Source: Palsa-1248 sp963737835 (lineage in GTDB: Bacteria > Gemmatimonadota > Gemmatimonadetes > Gemmatimonadales > Gemmatimonadaceae). Taken from it: DNA of 64,000 nt. Numbering within the stretch: the first letter of the stretch is position 1; every line of letters begins with the position of its first letter. This document shows, in pieces, positions 35,491 through 43,864 of this stretch. The position numbers were made by a program, and so were the translations under genes. The stretch spans positions 806,001 through 870,000 of the forward strand of contig CAVTUH010000001.1 of NCBI GenBank assembly GCA_963737835.1, read 5' to 3'. The notes below the pieces were generated by a model. That model saw only the letters and a list, made by a program, of their open reading frames with translations. It did not search any database and was not told where the DNA came from.

Positions 35491-36198
35491 CGACGACGAG
35501 CGTGTGTCCGGTCACGTAGTCCGCCCGGAGCAAGTACAGCACAGCCCCCACCACGTCCGACGTGTTTCCCAACCGCCGCAACGGCGTGGTCGCGACGATG
35601 TGATCGGCAGCCGCCTTGTCCCAGTGCTCCGGCAGCAGAACGGCGCCGGGCGCGACCGCGTTGACGCGGATTCGCGGAGCGAGTGCGTGGGCGAGCGCGC
35701 GGGTCATCTCGAATCACGCCCGCTTTGCTGATGCCGTGCGGGATATACCCCGACCACGTCTCGAGGCCGGCGAGGTCGGCAATGTTGACGATGGCGCCGC
35801 CACGCTTCGACAGGTGTGGGCAGGCGGCTTGGGCGACGAAGAACGGCGCGCGAAGATTGATGGCGAAGATCGTGTCCCACATCGCCGGCGTGACGGTGCC
35901 GACCGGCGTCCGCTGCATCACACCAGCCGAGTTGATGAGGACGTCGAGATCGCCGAACCGCTCGACCACCGCATCGATCAGCGTCACGGCGGTCTCGGCA
36001 CGTGAGAGGTCGGCGCGAAATGCTGCAGCGTCTCCACCCGTGGCCTTGATCTCCGCGACGACGGCGTCGGCGCCTTTCGCAGAATGCGTTGTAGTGCACG
36101 GCGATGCGCGCGCCCGCGCCGGCCAACCCCATGGCGATCGCGCGCCCGACGCGCACGCCCGCGCCGGTTACGAGTGCGACGCGCCCGGCAAGCTCCAT
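35465..36198 (-). CDS. Short-chain dehydrogenase/reductase, frame broken twice
   Basis: Read across three frames this is a classical SDR. Frame one has RVALVTGAGVRVGRAIA. Frame two has KGADAVVAEIKATG, LINSAG (NNAG-type motif), a Ser in VNIADLAG and YIPHGISKAG (Tyr and Lys catalytic pair). Frame three has MTRALAHALAPRIRVNAVAPGAV and ends VVDGGRR. Deleting one T at GCATTCTGCG (plus-strand 36082-36085) and one at GTGATTCGAG (35711-35714) restores about 243 residues, the family length. The N-terminal GAGVRVG resembles pteridine-reductase/FolM-type SDRs. It overlaps the PHP gene by 31 bases. Confidence 0.88.
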
Positions 36199-37076
36199 TG
36201 GTCACTTCCCGATTGCTGACGACGTCGGGCCTGCACGGCCTGCCGGTCCGACCACTCGGCGGGCACGCTGACGGCGCCGAGCACGCGGAGGCCGTCCGTC
36301 GCACCATGCCAATCGGACCCACCGCTCGGCAGCAACGAGAGCGCGTCCGCGATCGCCGCGAGGCGAGCCTCGTCTTCGGCCGAGTGGCTCGGGTGCCGCA
36401 CTTCCACGCCATCCAGACCCGCGTCTCGCAACGCCGTGAGGCGAGCGAGTGTGCCCTGACGTCCGGGGTGCGCAAGCACCGCGACGCCGCCAGCGTCATG
36501 GATCATTCGAACGGCGTCGGCGATCGTGAGGCGCTGCTTGCCTACATACGCCGGTCGCCCTGCACCGAGAAAGCGGTCGAACGCGTCGCGCTCGTCCCTT
36601 GCCCATCCAGTTGCGATGAGCGCGCGCGCGACATGCGGTCGGCCGACGGCGGCAGACCCCGCCTGTACCATGACGTCATCCATCGTCACCGGTACGCCCA
36701 ACGCGTTGAGCAGCTCCAGCATGGTCACCGCCCGTCGCACGCGCGCCTCGCGGAGCCGCACGAGCATGGGCTCCAGCGTCTCGGCCGACGTCAGGTGCAA
36801 CCCCAGGATGTGCACCTCGCCATCGTCCTCGACCGCACTGAGCTCGACGCCGGCGATCACCTCGATGTCCAGGCGCGCCGCTGCCACTCGCGCCGCGGCC
36901 ACACCACTGACGGTGTCGTGGTCAGTCAGTGCGACCGCTGCGAGCCCCGCAGCCCGTGCTTGCTCGACCAGACACGCGGGCGACGCGGCGCCATCGGATG
37001 CCGTCGAATGCGTGTGCAGATCGGCTCGTCGAGACGGGGGCGCGGCGCTGCCCCCGCCGCCCCCGCCTGAGGTCAC
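36168..37076 (-). CDS. PHP-domain phosphoesterase (YciV/RNase AM-like)
   Basis: This 302-residue protein has the PHP metal motif ADLHTHSTASDGA, followed by VALTDHDTVSG and VIAGVELS. Later His residues in VLAHPGRQG and the final GSDWHG complete the trinuclear site. Relatives act as 3',5'-nucleoside bisphosphate phosphatases and 5'-3' exonucleases on small RNA. A run of Gly at residues 4-9 follows the GTG start at 37076, which overlaps the preceding stop in GTGA. Confidence 0.88.
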   Translation of the reverse strand: MTSGGGGGGSAAPPSRRADLHTHSTASDGAASPACLVEQARAAGLAAVALTDHDTVSGVAAARVAAARLDIEVIAGVELSAVEDDGEVHILGLHLTSAETLEPMLVRLREARVRRAVTMLELLNALGVPVTMDDVMVQAGSAAVGRPHVARALIATGWARDERDAFDRFLGAGRPAYVGKQRLTIADAVRMIHDAGGVAVLAHPGRQGTLARLTALRDAGLDGVEVRHPSHSAEDEARLAAIADALSLLPSGGSDWHGATDGLRVLGAVSVPAEWSDRQAVQARRRQQSGSDQWSLPGASHS

Positions 37077-37339
37077 TTCGCGTAGCCCGCTTCTGGTGAT
37101 GTGAAGCTCGGCTGCGACTCGTGAAACAGTCGCAGCAGCTCGGCATCAGAGAGCTGGAGAAATGATTGCTCGCGCGAGCGAGCGCCTTTGGGCGAGTATC
37201 GGGTCACGCGTACGTCTCGCGCGTCGCCGTCACCGTGGACATACATCAACCCGAACTCATCGCGGTCGTACTGCGTGACCAGGCCCGAGGGGAACACGCG
37301 CCATGTCTTGCCGTCCACCGATACGGTGCGAAACGCCAT
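37073..37339 (-). CDS. Conserved-looking small hypothetical protein (88 aa)
   Basis: This 88-residue protein begins MAFRTVSVDGKTWRVFPSG and carries RVTRYSPKGARSREQSFLQL. It has no signal peptide or membrane segment and I do not assign it. The first half looks like a short beta-rich fold (WRVFPSGLVTQYDRDEFGLM). ATG at 37339 is the first in frame. The stop overlaps the PHP gene's GTG in GTGA, so the two are probably translated together. Confidence 0.65.
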   Translation of the reverse strand: MAFRTVSVDGKTWRVFPSGLVTQYDRDEFGLMYVHGDGDARDVRVTRYSPKGARSREQSFLQLSDAELLRLFHESQPSFTSPEAGYAK

Positions 37340-37391
37340 CGTCAGTCCTTGATAGTTGTACGACGTGTCGGGCCGGCGGCGGCGCGCCGAA

Positions 37392-37415
37392 GCGCCCGTC
37401 CCTGACCCCGCCGTT
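37392..37415. repeat. Solo arm of the AACGGCGGG foldback family
   Basis: The 24 bases here are identical to 48518-48541, the outer right arm of the foldback near 48392 (GCGCCCGTCCCTGACCCCGC and following). No matching left arm is near, so this may be a decayed or partial copy. It sits in the 82-base gap between two small genes. Confidence 0.6.
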
Positions 37416-37421
37416 TGCCCT

Positions 37422-37685
37422 TCACAGCGCCACCTCCTGGTAGATCCGGGTGGGATCCAGAACCGGATCGGGCGCAGCGGCAAGCGCAGCTGTCAGTGCG
37501 CCGAGATCGCCACTCTCGGTGAATTCGATGAACGCGCCCGGGAGCTCGGCCTCCTCGAACACCCAATACCGACAGGCGTGGGAGGAGAAATGATCGCGCT
37601 GCAGGCGGGCGCGGTCGAGAAATCGGCCGCGCTCCGACGGCGTGACGATCGTCCGCTGGAGCGAGAGTGCACGACTTCCGCTCAC
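37422..37685 (-). CDS. Small hypothetical protein, possible dimeric alpha/beta-barrel (ABM-like)
   Basis: This 87-residue protein starts at GTG 37685, overlapping the E2 stop in GTGA. LQRTIVTPSERGRFLDRARL and FIEFTESGDLGALTAAL alternate strand and helix like a single antibiotic-biosynthesis-monooxygenase/NIPSNAP-type barrel unit. That similarity is by eye only. Its coupling to the 2-oxoacid dehydrogenase genes may be just operon packing. Confidence 0.6.
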   Translation of the reverse strand: MSGSRALSLQRTIVTPSERGRFLDRARLQRDHFSSHACRYWVFEEAELPGAFIEFTESGDLGALTAALAAAPDPVLDPTRIYQEVAL

Positions 37686-39094
37686 AGCGCGGACTCCGGA
37701 TACGTCTCCAGCTGCTTCTTGACGTGGGCCAGGAACTGATCCGCGATGGCCCCGTCGATGATGCGGTGGTCGAACGAGAGCGAGAAGTACGAGCACGTCC
37801 GGATCGCGATCGTGTCCTCCCCGTCGGATCCGGTGATCACCTTGGGTCGTTTCTCGATGGCACCGACGCCCATGATGGCCACCTGCGGCTGACTGATGAT
37901 CGGCGTCCCCATCAAGGACCCGAACCCACCGGGGTTCGTGATGGTGAACGTCCCTTCCTGGACCTCCTCAGGCTGCAGCCGCTTCGTGCGCGCCCGCGCG
38001 GCGAGATCGTTCAATGCGCGCGTGAGTCCGACCAGCGAGAGCTCATCGGCGTGCTTGATGACCGGCACAATGAGGCCCCAATCCAGCGCCACGGCGATGC
38101 CGATGTTGTACTGCTTGCGGTAGATGACGTGGTGGCCGGCGACGGATGCGTTCACCGTCGGATACGCCTTGAGACCGTCGGTGACCGCTCGAATGATGAA
38201 CGGCAGGAACGTCAGCTTCTGACCATTCGCGGCCTCGAACTCCGCGCGCTTCGCCGCTCGAATTCGCGCGACGCGGGTGAGGTCGACCTCGAAGAACGAT
38301 GTGACGTGCGCCGATGTGCGGCGTGACAGCACCATGTGGTCGCTGATGAGCGACCGCATCTTGGACATGGGCTCGACGACGTCCCCGGGCCAGGCTTCGG
38401 GAAGTGGACCCTCGGCAAGGATCAGGCCGCCTGCGCCGCCGCCAGCGGGCACGCCCGGTCGTCCGGGCACAGCGGTCGCCGGGATCCCCGCTTCGAGCAG
38501 CGACTCGATATCACGTTTCGTCACGCGCCCGGCGATGCCGGATCCGGTCAGCGTGGCCAACTCGATCCCGTGCTCCGCGGCAATCTTGCGAACGAGCGGT
38601 GACGACTTCGTGCGCAGGCGCTCCTCCAGGGAGCGGCCGTTGCCGCCGCCGACGGGCGCCCCGGCTGGCTGCGGTCGTGCTGGCGCACCAGGGGCGACCC
38701 GGCTGGGCGGGGTCGCCGCTGGTGCGGCAGCCTTCGGTGCCGCGGGTGCGGGCGATGCCGCAGGCGCCGCGGCGGCCACGGCGGGGGCAGCCGCCGGCCG
38801 GGCGGCTGCCCCGCCGCGGTCCGCGCCGCCGTTATCCCCGACCGGTACGCCGGCCGATGTCTCGAGCCGTGCGACCACCGTTTGGATGGCCACGGTCTGG
38901 CCCTCGTTCACGAGGATCTCGGCCAAGGTGCCCGCCGCTGGTGCGGGAATCTCCGCGTCGACCTTGTCGGTCGAGATCTCGAAAATCGGCTCGTCCCGTT
39001 TGACCGTATCGCCGACCTTCTTCAGCCACTTCGATACCGTACCCTCGGCGATCGACTCGCCCATCTGGGGCATGATGATGTCAACACGCGCCAC
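37682..39094 (-). CDS. Dihydrolipoyl acyltransferase (E2) of a 2-oxoacid dehydrogenase complex
   Basis: This 470-residue E2 carries one lipoyl domain with the modified Lys in FEISTDKVDAEI. A long Ala/Pro linker follows (about 90-165). The subunit-binding domain is SPLVRKIAAEHGIELATLTG. The catalytic domain has SFDHRIIDGAIADQF (His-xxx-Asp-Gly). It passes acyl groups from E1 to CoA in the cytoplasm. GTG at 39094 is chosen because GAGGG lies 7 bases upstream and MPQMGES follows as in the family. It could belong to a pyruvate, 2-oxoglutarate or branched-chain complex. The separate E1alpha/E1beta genes exclude 2-oxoglutarate and favour branched-chain or pyruvate. No E3 gene adjoins. Confidence 0.92.
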   Translation of the reverse strand: MARVDIIMPQMGESIAEGTVSKWLKKVGDTVKRDEPIFEISTDKVDAEIPAPAAGTLAEILVNEGQTVAIQTVVARLETSAGVPVGDNGGADRGGAAARPAAAPAVAAAAPAASPAPAAPKAAAPAATPPSRVAPGAPARPQPAGAPVGGGNGRSLEERLRTKSSPLVRKIAAEHGIELATLTGSGIAGRVTKRDIESLLEAGIPATAVPGRPGVPAGGGAGGLILAEGPLPEAWPGDVVEPMSKMRSLISDHMVLSRRTSAHVTSFFEVDLTRVARIRAAKRAEFEAANGQKLTFLPFIIRAVTDGLKAYPTVNASVAGHHVIYRKQYNIGIAVALDWGLIVPVIKHADELSLVGLTRALNDLAARARTKRLQPEEVQEGTFTITNPGGFGSLMGTPIISQPQVAIMGVGAIEKRPKVITGSDGEDTIAIRTCSYFSLSFDHRIIDGAIADQFLAHVKKQLETYPESAL

Positions 39095-39230
39095 CGAAAT
39101 ACCCTCGTTCAAGAGGCGGCGTACCGACCACCGCCGTTCATTAGGACCGGATGGGGACCGGCCGCCTTCCAAATTAAACGATTGGGCCGTCTCCCCGTCG
39201 GTCGACGCCATTCGTTGCCGCGACCGCCCG

Positions 39231-39608
39231 TCACAAATCCCTGTCGCCGGCTGCCGCCGCATCGTCGCGACGGCCCGACGCGGACGTTCGCAACCGCCAG
39301 TATACCAGGATCGGCAGGGTCAGGGCCCCCAACAGGCCGCCCACGCCGGCAAACTGCTGCCAATTGCATGCTGGCAACTCGGGATCGACCGGCGTGCAAT
39401 GGATCACCGCACTGCGCACCTTCGCGACCAAGACTGCAACCATCGCCCCACTGAAGAAGCCGGCAACGGTCATGAGGCAGCCGAGCACGGCAAAAGGCCG
39501 ACGACCGGAGGTCGCCGCCTCGTCACCCCGGCCGTTTCCCGGGGGGTCGCTCCGCTTGGGGACGCCCCCAGTGCCCCCGTCGCCGGGTTCGGGTCCCGAA
39601 CCGGGCAT
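39231..39608 (-). CDS. Small two-helix membrane protein between E1beta and E2
   Basis: This 125-residue protein has a Gly/Pro-rich N-terminus, two hydrophobic helices (FAVLGCLMTVAGFFSGAMVAV and GVGGLLGALTLPILVYW) and Cys in VIHCTPVDPELPACNW between them, probably a disulfide on the outer side. I do not recognise a family. It begins four bases from the E1beta stop, so it is part of that operon, which is odd for a soluble dehydrogenase complex. Confidence 0.6.
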   Translation of the reverse strand: MPGSGPEPGDGGTGGVPKRSDPPGNGRGDEAATSGRRPFAVLGCLMTVAGFFSGAMVAVLVAKVRSAVIHCTPVDPELPACNWQQFAGVGGLLGALTLPILVYWRLRTSASGRRDDAAAAGDRDL

Positions 39609-39611
39609 GTC

Positions 39612-40590
39612 TCAGTACCGAGCCAGCTGTCGCACCGCCCGCACAATGTCCGCCGTTTGCGGCAGGACGTAGTCCTCGAGCGGGGGTGAGTACGGCAGTG
39701 GCACGTCCGCGGCCGTCACGCGCAGGACCGGGGCATCGAGCCATTCGAACGCGCGCTCGTTGATGCGCGCGGTGATCTCGCCCGCGATGCCGCCCGTGCG
39801 AGTGTCCTCGTGCACGATCAACACGCGATTCGTCTTCTTGACCGTCGCGATGATCGCCTCGTCGTCCAGCGGCAGCAGCGTACGCAGGTCGAGCACCTCG
39901 ATGGATAATCCATCCTCGCGCTCGAGTTGATCGGCCGCCTCCAGCGCCTTCCACACCGTCGCCGCATACGTGATGATCGAGAGGTCGCGACCGGCGCGAG
40001 CGATGCGCGCTTGTCCGAGTCGGCACGACGTGGTCGCCCGCCGGCATCTCGTCCTTGATGCGCCGATACAGATACTTGTGCTCGAAGAACAGGACAGGGT
40101 CATCGTCACGGATGGCGGCCTTGAGGAGGCCTTTCGCATCGGATGCGGTCGCGGGATAGACGATCTTGAGTCCTGGCGTGTGCAGAAAGGCCGCTTCCGG
40201 ATTCTGCGAGTGAAACGGCCCGCCTCGCACATACCCGCCGCTGGGTCCGCGGACCACCATCGGGCATGGCAGCATCGCTCGATACCGCGCGGTCGCGACG
40301 TAGTTCGTGAGCATGTCGTACGCACAGGATATGAAATCGATGAACTGCATTTCACAGACTGGCCGCATGCCCATGTGCGCCGCACCGGCGGCGGCGCCGA
40401 CGATGGCGATCTCCGAGATGGGCGTGTCGATAACGCGCCGCTCACCGAAGCGCGCTTGCAACCCTTCCGTCACCTTGAATGCGCCACCGTAAACCCCGAT
40501 GTCCTCGCCCAGGCAGAACACCGCGGGGTCCCGCTCCATCTCCTCGAAGAGCGCTTGTCGGATACCCTCGAGGTAGGTGATCTCAGCCAT
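39612..40590 (-). CDS. 2-oxoacid dehydrogenase E1 beta subunit, frame broken by a one-base insertion
   Basis: E1beta closes the thiamine-diphosphate site of the E1 heterotetramer. Frame one, from ATG 40590, has CLGEDIGVYGGAFKVTEGL, RVIDTPISEIAIVGAAAGAA and FFEHKYLYRR to HVVP. Frame two resumes LGQARIARAGRDLSIITYA and ends VRAVRQLARY. Removing one base from CCGACTCGG (plus-strand GAGT at 40017-40020) restores 325 residues, exactly the family length; CCGATCGG would give the usual Pro-Ile-Gly. The start overlaps the E1alpha stop by eight bases. Confidence 0.92.
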
Positions 40591-41779
40591 CGTGGGTGCC
40601 CCACCCGGCCGGGCGCTCGTGCGCGGATACAGCCGACGCGATGCCCGCTCGGAACCAGAGCGCCTCGACCTGCGGCGGATCGGCGTAGACACCCACGAGC
40701 GCGTCCGCTCCTTCCGGCATGGGGGACGCTTCCGCTTCATCGGTCGCCGCGTCGACCTCCGACTGTACTCGCTCGTCGATCGTCGTCAGCTCCCGCCTGC
40801 TCACGCCCTGGCTCTCGACGAGGACGCGCGTGTAGCGATCGATCGGATCGTGCTCGCGCTCCCAGCGCTCGATCTCTCCTGCCGGCACGTACGACTGATT
40901 GTCGTGCTCCGCGTGCCCCTTGCGCCGGTACGTGGTCAGCTCGACCAGCGTGACGCCGCCACCGGCTCGCGCCCGGTCGACGGCGCGCTTGGTGGCCGCG
41001 TATGTCGCAAGGACGTCGTTACCGTCGGCCTGTTCGCCGGCCACGCCGTAGCCGGCCGCCTTGTCGACGAACGATGCAGCAGCCGTTTGCTTGCTCGTCG
41101 GTGTCGAGTACGCATAGCCGTTGTTCTCGACGACCACGACGAGCGGGCAACGCTGCACTGCCGCGAAGTTGATCCCTTCATGGAATGCCCCGGTCGACGT
41201 CGCGCCGTCGCCGACATATACGAGACCCACGCGCGGCTCGCCGCGGAGCTTGAACGACAGGGTCACACCAGCCATGACTGGCACCATGTCACCCAAATGC
41301 GAGATCTGCCCGACGTATCCTCGGACGAGGTCACCGAAATGGATGTTCAGCTCGCGCCCACGCGTTGGCGAGTCGCCCTTCGCCATGTACTGTCGAATGA
41401 TCTCCGCCGGGCGCGCGCCCTGGACGAGCATCGAGCCCAGGTTGCGAATCAGTGGTGAGAGGATATCCCCGCGGCTCCGGTCAAGGGCGTACGCACTGCC
41501 GACCGCGTCCGCCTCCTGGCCCAGTGACCGAAACAGCCCGCCGACCACTTTGGTCTGGCGATACAGGTTGACGAGTCGCTCCTCGAGCGTGCGCGTCAGC
41601 CGCATGTAGTAGTACAGATCCAGCTGTTGCGCACGATCGGCTCCGGCGCCGCTCGCTCGGGCGCCGTCCGCAGGTTGGGCGAGCGCGGGCCCGGCGCCGT
41701 TCGGAGGCGCGCTCGGAGTGGCCGTCGCTGCTGGCGCGTCTCTGTGGGTGCTGGTTCCCGAGGTGGTGCGGCCAGCCAT
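40583..41779 (-). CDS. 2-oxoacid dehydrogenase E1 alpha subunit
   Basis: This 398-residue protein carries the thiamine-diphosphate motif GDGATSTGAFHEGINFA ... VVENNGYA (GDG-x-NN). The phosphorylation-loop region TYRRKGHAEHDNQ is present. The first 45 residues are Ala/Pro-rich and poorly conserved. E1alpha/E1beta decarboxylate a 2-oxoacid and acylate the lipoyl arm of E2. Its ATG overlaps by one base the stop of the 97-residue gene upstream. The sequence looks nearer to branched-chain E1alpha than to pyruvate E1alpha, but this is a judgement by eye. Confidence 0.92.
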   Translation of the reverse strand: MAGRTTSGTSTHRDAPAATATPSAPPNGAGPALAQPADGARASGAGADRAQQLDLYYYMRLTRTLEERLVNLYRQTKVVGGLFRSLGQEADAVGSAYALDRSRGDILSPLIRNLGSMLVQGARPAEIIRQYMAKGDSPTRGRELNIHFGDLVRGYVGQISHLGDMVPVMAGVTLSFKLRGEPRVGLVYVGDGATSTGAFHEGINFAAVQRCPLVVVVENNGYAYSTPTSKQTAAASFVDKAAGYGVAGEQADGNDVLATYAATKRAVDRARAGGGVTLVELTTYRRKGHAEHDNQSYVPAGEIERWEREHDPIDRYTRVLVESQGVSRRELTTIDERVQSEVDAATDEAEASPMPEGADALVGVYADPPQVEALWFRAGIASAVSAHERPAGWGTHDG

Positions 41780-42072
41780 CAGTATCCTGCCTCGAGGGCA
41801 TGGCGGGGCTCGGCCCGTCGGTGCAACGACACGAAGAATTTCTTCACGTTCTTGTCGAGGCGGCTCTCGCCGATCTGATCGGTCTGGGCCTCGACGAACG
41901 TGTAGTGCCCTCCCTCGGCGCCCGCAGTGATTCGAACGGCCCCAAGCGGGCCGACGAATGTGCGAGCTCGAGGCGCATTCGCCGTCATGGTCAAGCCGAG
42001 GTTGGGGAAAAACGCGTCGGCCGCGTGCAAGACGTCTGCAGGTGCAATGCTCGTCCGATGGAAGAGTTTCAC
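41779..42072 (-). CDS. Small hypothetical protein (97 aa)
   Basis: This 97-residue protein, starting at GTG 42072, alternates strand and helix (TSIAPADVLHAADAFFPNLGL, then RTFVGPLGAVRITAGAEGGHYTFVEA) and ends in a basic segment. No family is recognised. A longer frame upstream is antisense-like in composition and overlaps the lipoprotein gene, so it is rejected. Both ends overlap neighbours (TCAC/GTGA with the lipoprotein; TGATG with E1alpha), supporting real translation. Confidence 0.65.
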   Translation of the reverse strand: MKLFHRTSIAPADVLHAADAFFPNLGLTMTANAPRARTFVGPLGAVRITAGAEGGHYTFVEAQTDQIGESRLDKNVKKFFVSLHRRAEPRHALEAGY

Positions 42073-42539
42073 TTGATGTTCGCCTCGCCCGTCGCGGGAT
42101 GGACCTCCTGGGTCCAATCCAATGTCTCGAGCGGACCCGTGGAGTCGCGCCGGAATTGCATGCCCATGGCCCAGTTGCCAGACGTGAGAAAATTCAGTTT
42201 CGCGGTGTACGTACCAGCTTGCTGGGTGGGCGTGAGCCCATCCCACGTGTTCACCCGGTCGGCGCTCGTCGCGTACACGCGGCCTTCGCCGGTCTCGATT
42301 GCCTTGCCCGAGTTCTTGTCGCGCACCACGACTTTGAAAATGACGTCCTCGCGCGCCGGGGGCGGGACAGGATCGGTCGACACCTGGAACGCGAGGTCGT
42401 TGGTCCACAGCCGGAGCGGCGGCGGTCCACTGTACGACTCGCGACATCCCACCGCCGCGAGGACGAGACTGGCGGCGACGACGACGCTGCGGTGCGCCGC
42501 GGCGGGGCTCCTCCGCGCCGCCCTCTGCGGCCTAGTCAT
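42069..42539 (-). CDS. Lipoprotein with YtkA/FixH-like beta domain
   Basis: This 156-residue protein has a hydrophobic leader with lipobox AAVGC (Cys at about 32). The mature domain reads WTNDLAFQVSTDPVPPPARED and TYTAKLNFLTSGNWAMGMQF, the immunoglobulin-like pattern of YtkA/FixH-type proteins that often accompany metal or respiratory assembly. No direct partner is visible here. Its ATG overlaps the inositol-phosphate synthase stop. Confidence 0.72.
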   Translation of the reverse strand: MTRPQRAARRSPAAAHRSVVVAASLVLAAVGCRESYSGPPPLRLWTNDLAFQVSTDPVPPPAREDVIFKVVVRDKNSGKAIETGEGRVYATSADRVNTWDGLTPTQQAGTYTAKLNFLTSGNWAMGMQFRRDSTGPLETLDWTQEVHPATGEANIK

Positions 42540-43864
42540 GCATAGTACTCCAGTCCGAGGTGCGTGATCTGCTCTTCACCGGCCAAGTGCCGCAGCGTGT
42601 TCTTCAGCTTCGTCTGCTGAATGAACAAGTCATGTTCCGGGTGCAATCCGCTTGCCGCCATCGGACTCTTGTAGTAAAACGACAGCCACTCCTGAATGCC
42701 CTTCAGTCCAGCCCGCTGTGCAAAGTCAGAAAAGAGCGCGAGGTCCAGGACGAGCGGAGCCGCGAGGATGGAGTCACGACACAGGAAGTTCACCTTGATC
42801 TGCATCGGGTAGCCCATCCAGCCGACGATGTCGACGTTGTCCCATCCTTCCTTATTGTCGCCCCGTGGCTTGTAGTAGTTGATCCGCACGACGTGTGAGA
42901 ATTCACCATAGAGTGCGGGATAGGACTCGGGCTGCAAGATCGAATGCAGCACACTGAGCTTCGACTCTTCCTTTGTCTTGAAGGAGGCGGGATCGTCCAA
43001 CACCTCGCCGTCGCGGTTCCCGAGGATGTTCGTCGAGTACCACCCGGCCAACCCCAGCATGCGGGCCTTCAGGCCCGGCGCAATAACCGTCTTCATCCAG
43101 GTCTGGCCGGTCTTGAAATCCTTGCCTGAGATAGGGACGCCCCGGTCCTTCGCCAGCTGGATCAGGCACGGCATGTCGACCGTCAGGTTCGGAGCCCCGT
43201 TGGCGAATGGTACGCCCTCCATGATCGCCGCGTAGGCGTAGAGCATCGACGGGGCGATGGCATCGTCGTTTCGCTCCATCGCCTTCTCGAACTGCTCGAT
43301 CGTCGCGTGCGCCGCGCCGGGTTTGATGAAGATCTCCGTCGACGCACACCACACCATGACGACGCGATCCACCTTGGCGCGGCTTCTGAAGTCGCGAATG
43401 TCCTGGCGAATCTGCTCCGCCAGGTCGCGCTTCGTCTTGCCACGTTTGACGTTGGAGCCGTTGATCCGCGTGACGTACTTGTTGTCGAATGCGGCCGGCA
43501 GCGGCGTAATGTTCGAGAGGAAACTGGCCACACGCTCGATGTCTTGCGGTGCGAGAACACCCGCCTTCCGCGCCGCCGTGTAGGCATCGTCCGGGATCGG
43601 ATCCCATGCGCCGAATACGAGGTCGTCAAGGCTCGCGAGCGGTACCAGGTCCTTGATCAGTGGCGCGCGGTTCTCCGTTCGGCGTCCCAGGCGGATGGTC
43701 GCCATCTGGGTCAACGACCCGATCGGCAGCGCGTCTCCACGCCGTATGCTCTCGACGCCGGCCATGAAGGTCGTGGCTACAGCGCCGAGGCCGGGTGTCA
43801 TGACGCCGAGGCGTCCGGTGGCAGGTTGGATGGTCGGGATGGTCGAACGAACGGAGTCAGTCAT
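42536..43864 (-). CDS. ino1: Myo-inositol-1-phosphate synthase
   Basis: This 442-residue NAD-dependent enzyme converts glucose 6-phosphate to inositol 1-phosphate. GVMTPGLGAVATTFMAG is the dinucleotide-binding start. The catalytic Lys region is ISGKDFKTGQTWMKTVIAPG, and EGWDNVDIVGWMGYPMQIKV with NFLCRDSILAAPLVLDL completes the family pattern. The length is between the short actinobacterial and long eukaryotic types. ATG at 43864 overlaps the phosphotransferase stop in ATGA; a longer upstream frame is not needed. Pairing with the next gene points to inositol phospholipid. Confidence 0.94.
   Translation of the reverse strand: MTDSVRSTIPTIQPATGRLGVMTPGLGAVATTFMAGVESIRRGDALPIGSLTQMATIRLGRRTENRAPLIKDLVPLASLDDLVFGAWDPIPDDAYTAARKAGVLAPQDIERVASFLSNITPLPAAFDNKYVTRINGSNVKRGKTKRDLAEQIRQDIRDFRSRAKVDRVVMVWCASTEIFIKPGAAHATIEQFEKAMERNDDAIAPSMLYAYAAIMEGVPFANGAPNLTVDMPCLIQLAKDRGVPISGKDFKTGQTWMKTVIAPGLKARMLGLAGWYSTNILGNRDGEVLDDPASFKTKEESKLSVLHSILQPESYPALYGEFSHVVRINYYKPRGDNKEGWDNVDIVGWMGYPMQIKVNFLCRDSILAAPLVLDLALFSDFAQRAGLKGIQEWLSFYYKSPMAASGLHPEHDLFIQQTKLKNTLRHLAGEEQITHLGLEYYA

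Noticed and set aside
24793..36198. SusD, trxB and SDR as pseudogenes
   Set aside because: Each needs only one or two one-base deletions at the same motif, and all catalytic or structural residues are intact on both sides.
41779..42447. A 222-codon frame covering the lipoprotein gene
   Set aside because: Only the last 97 codons have coding-like composition; the rest is in a wrong frame of a convincing lipoprotein.
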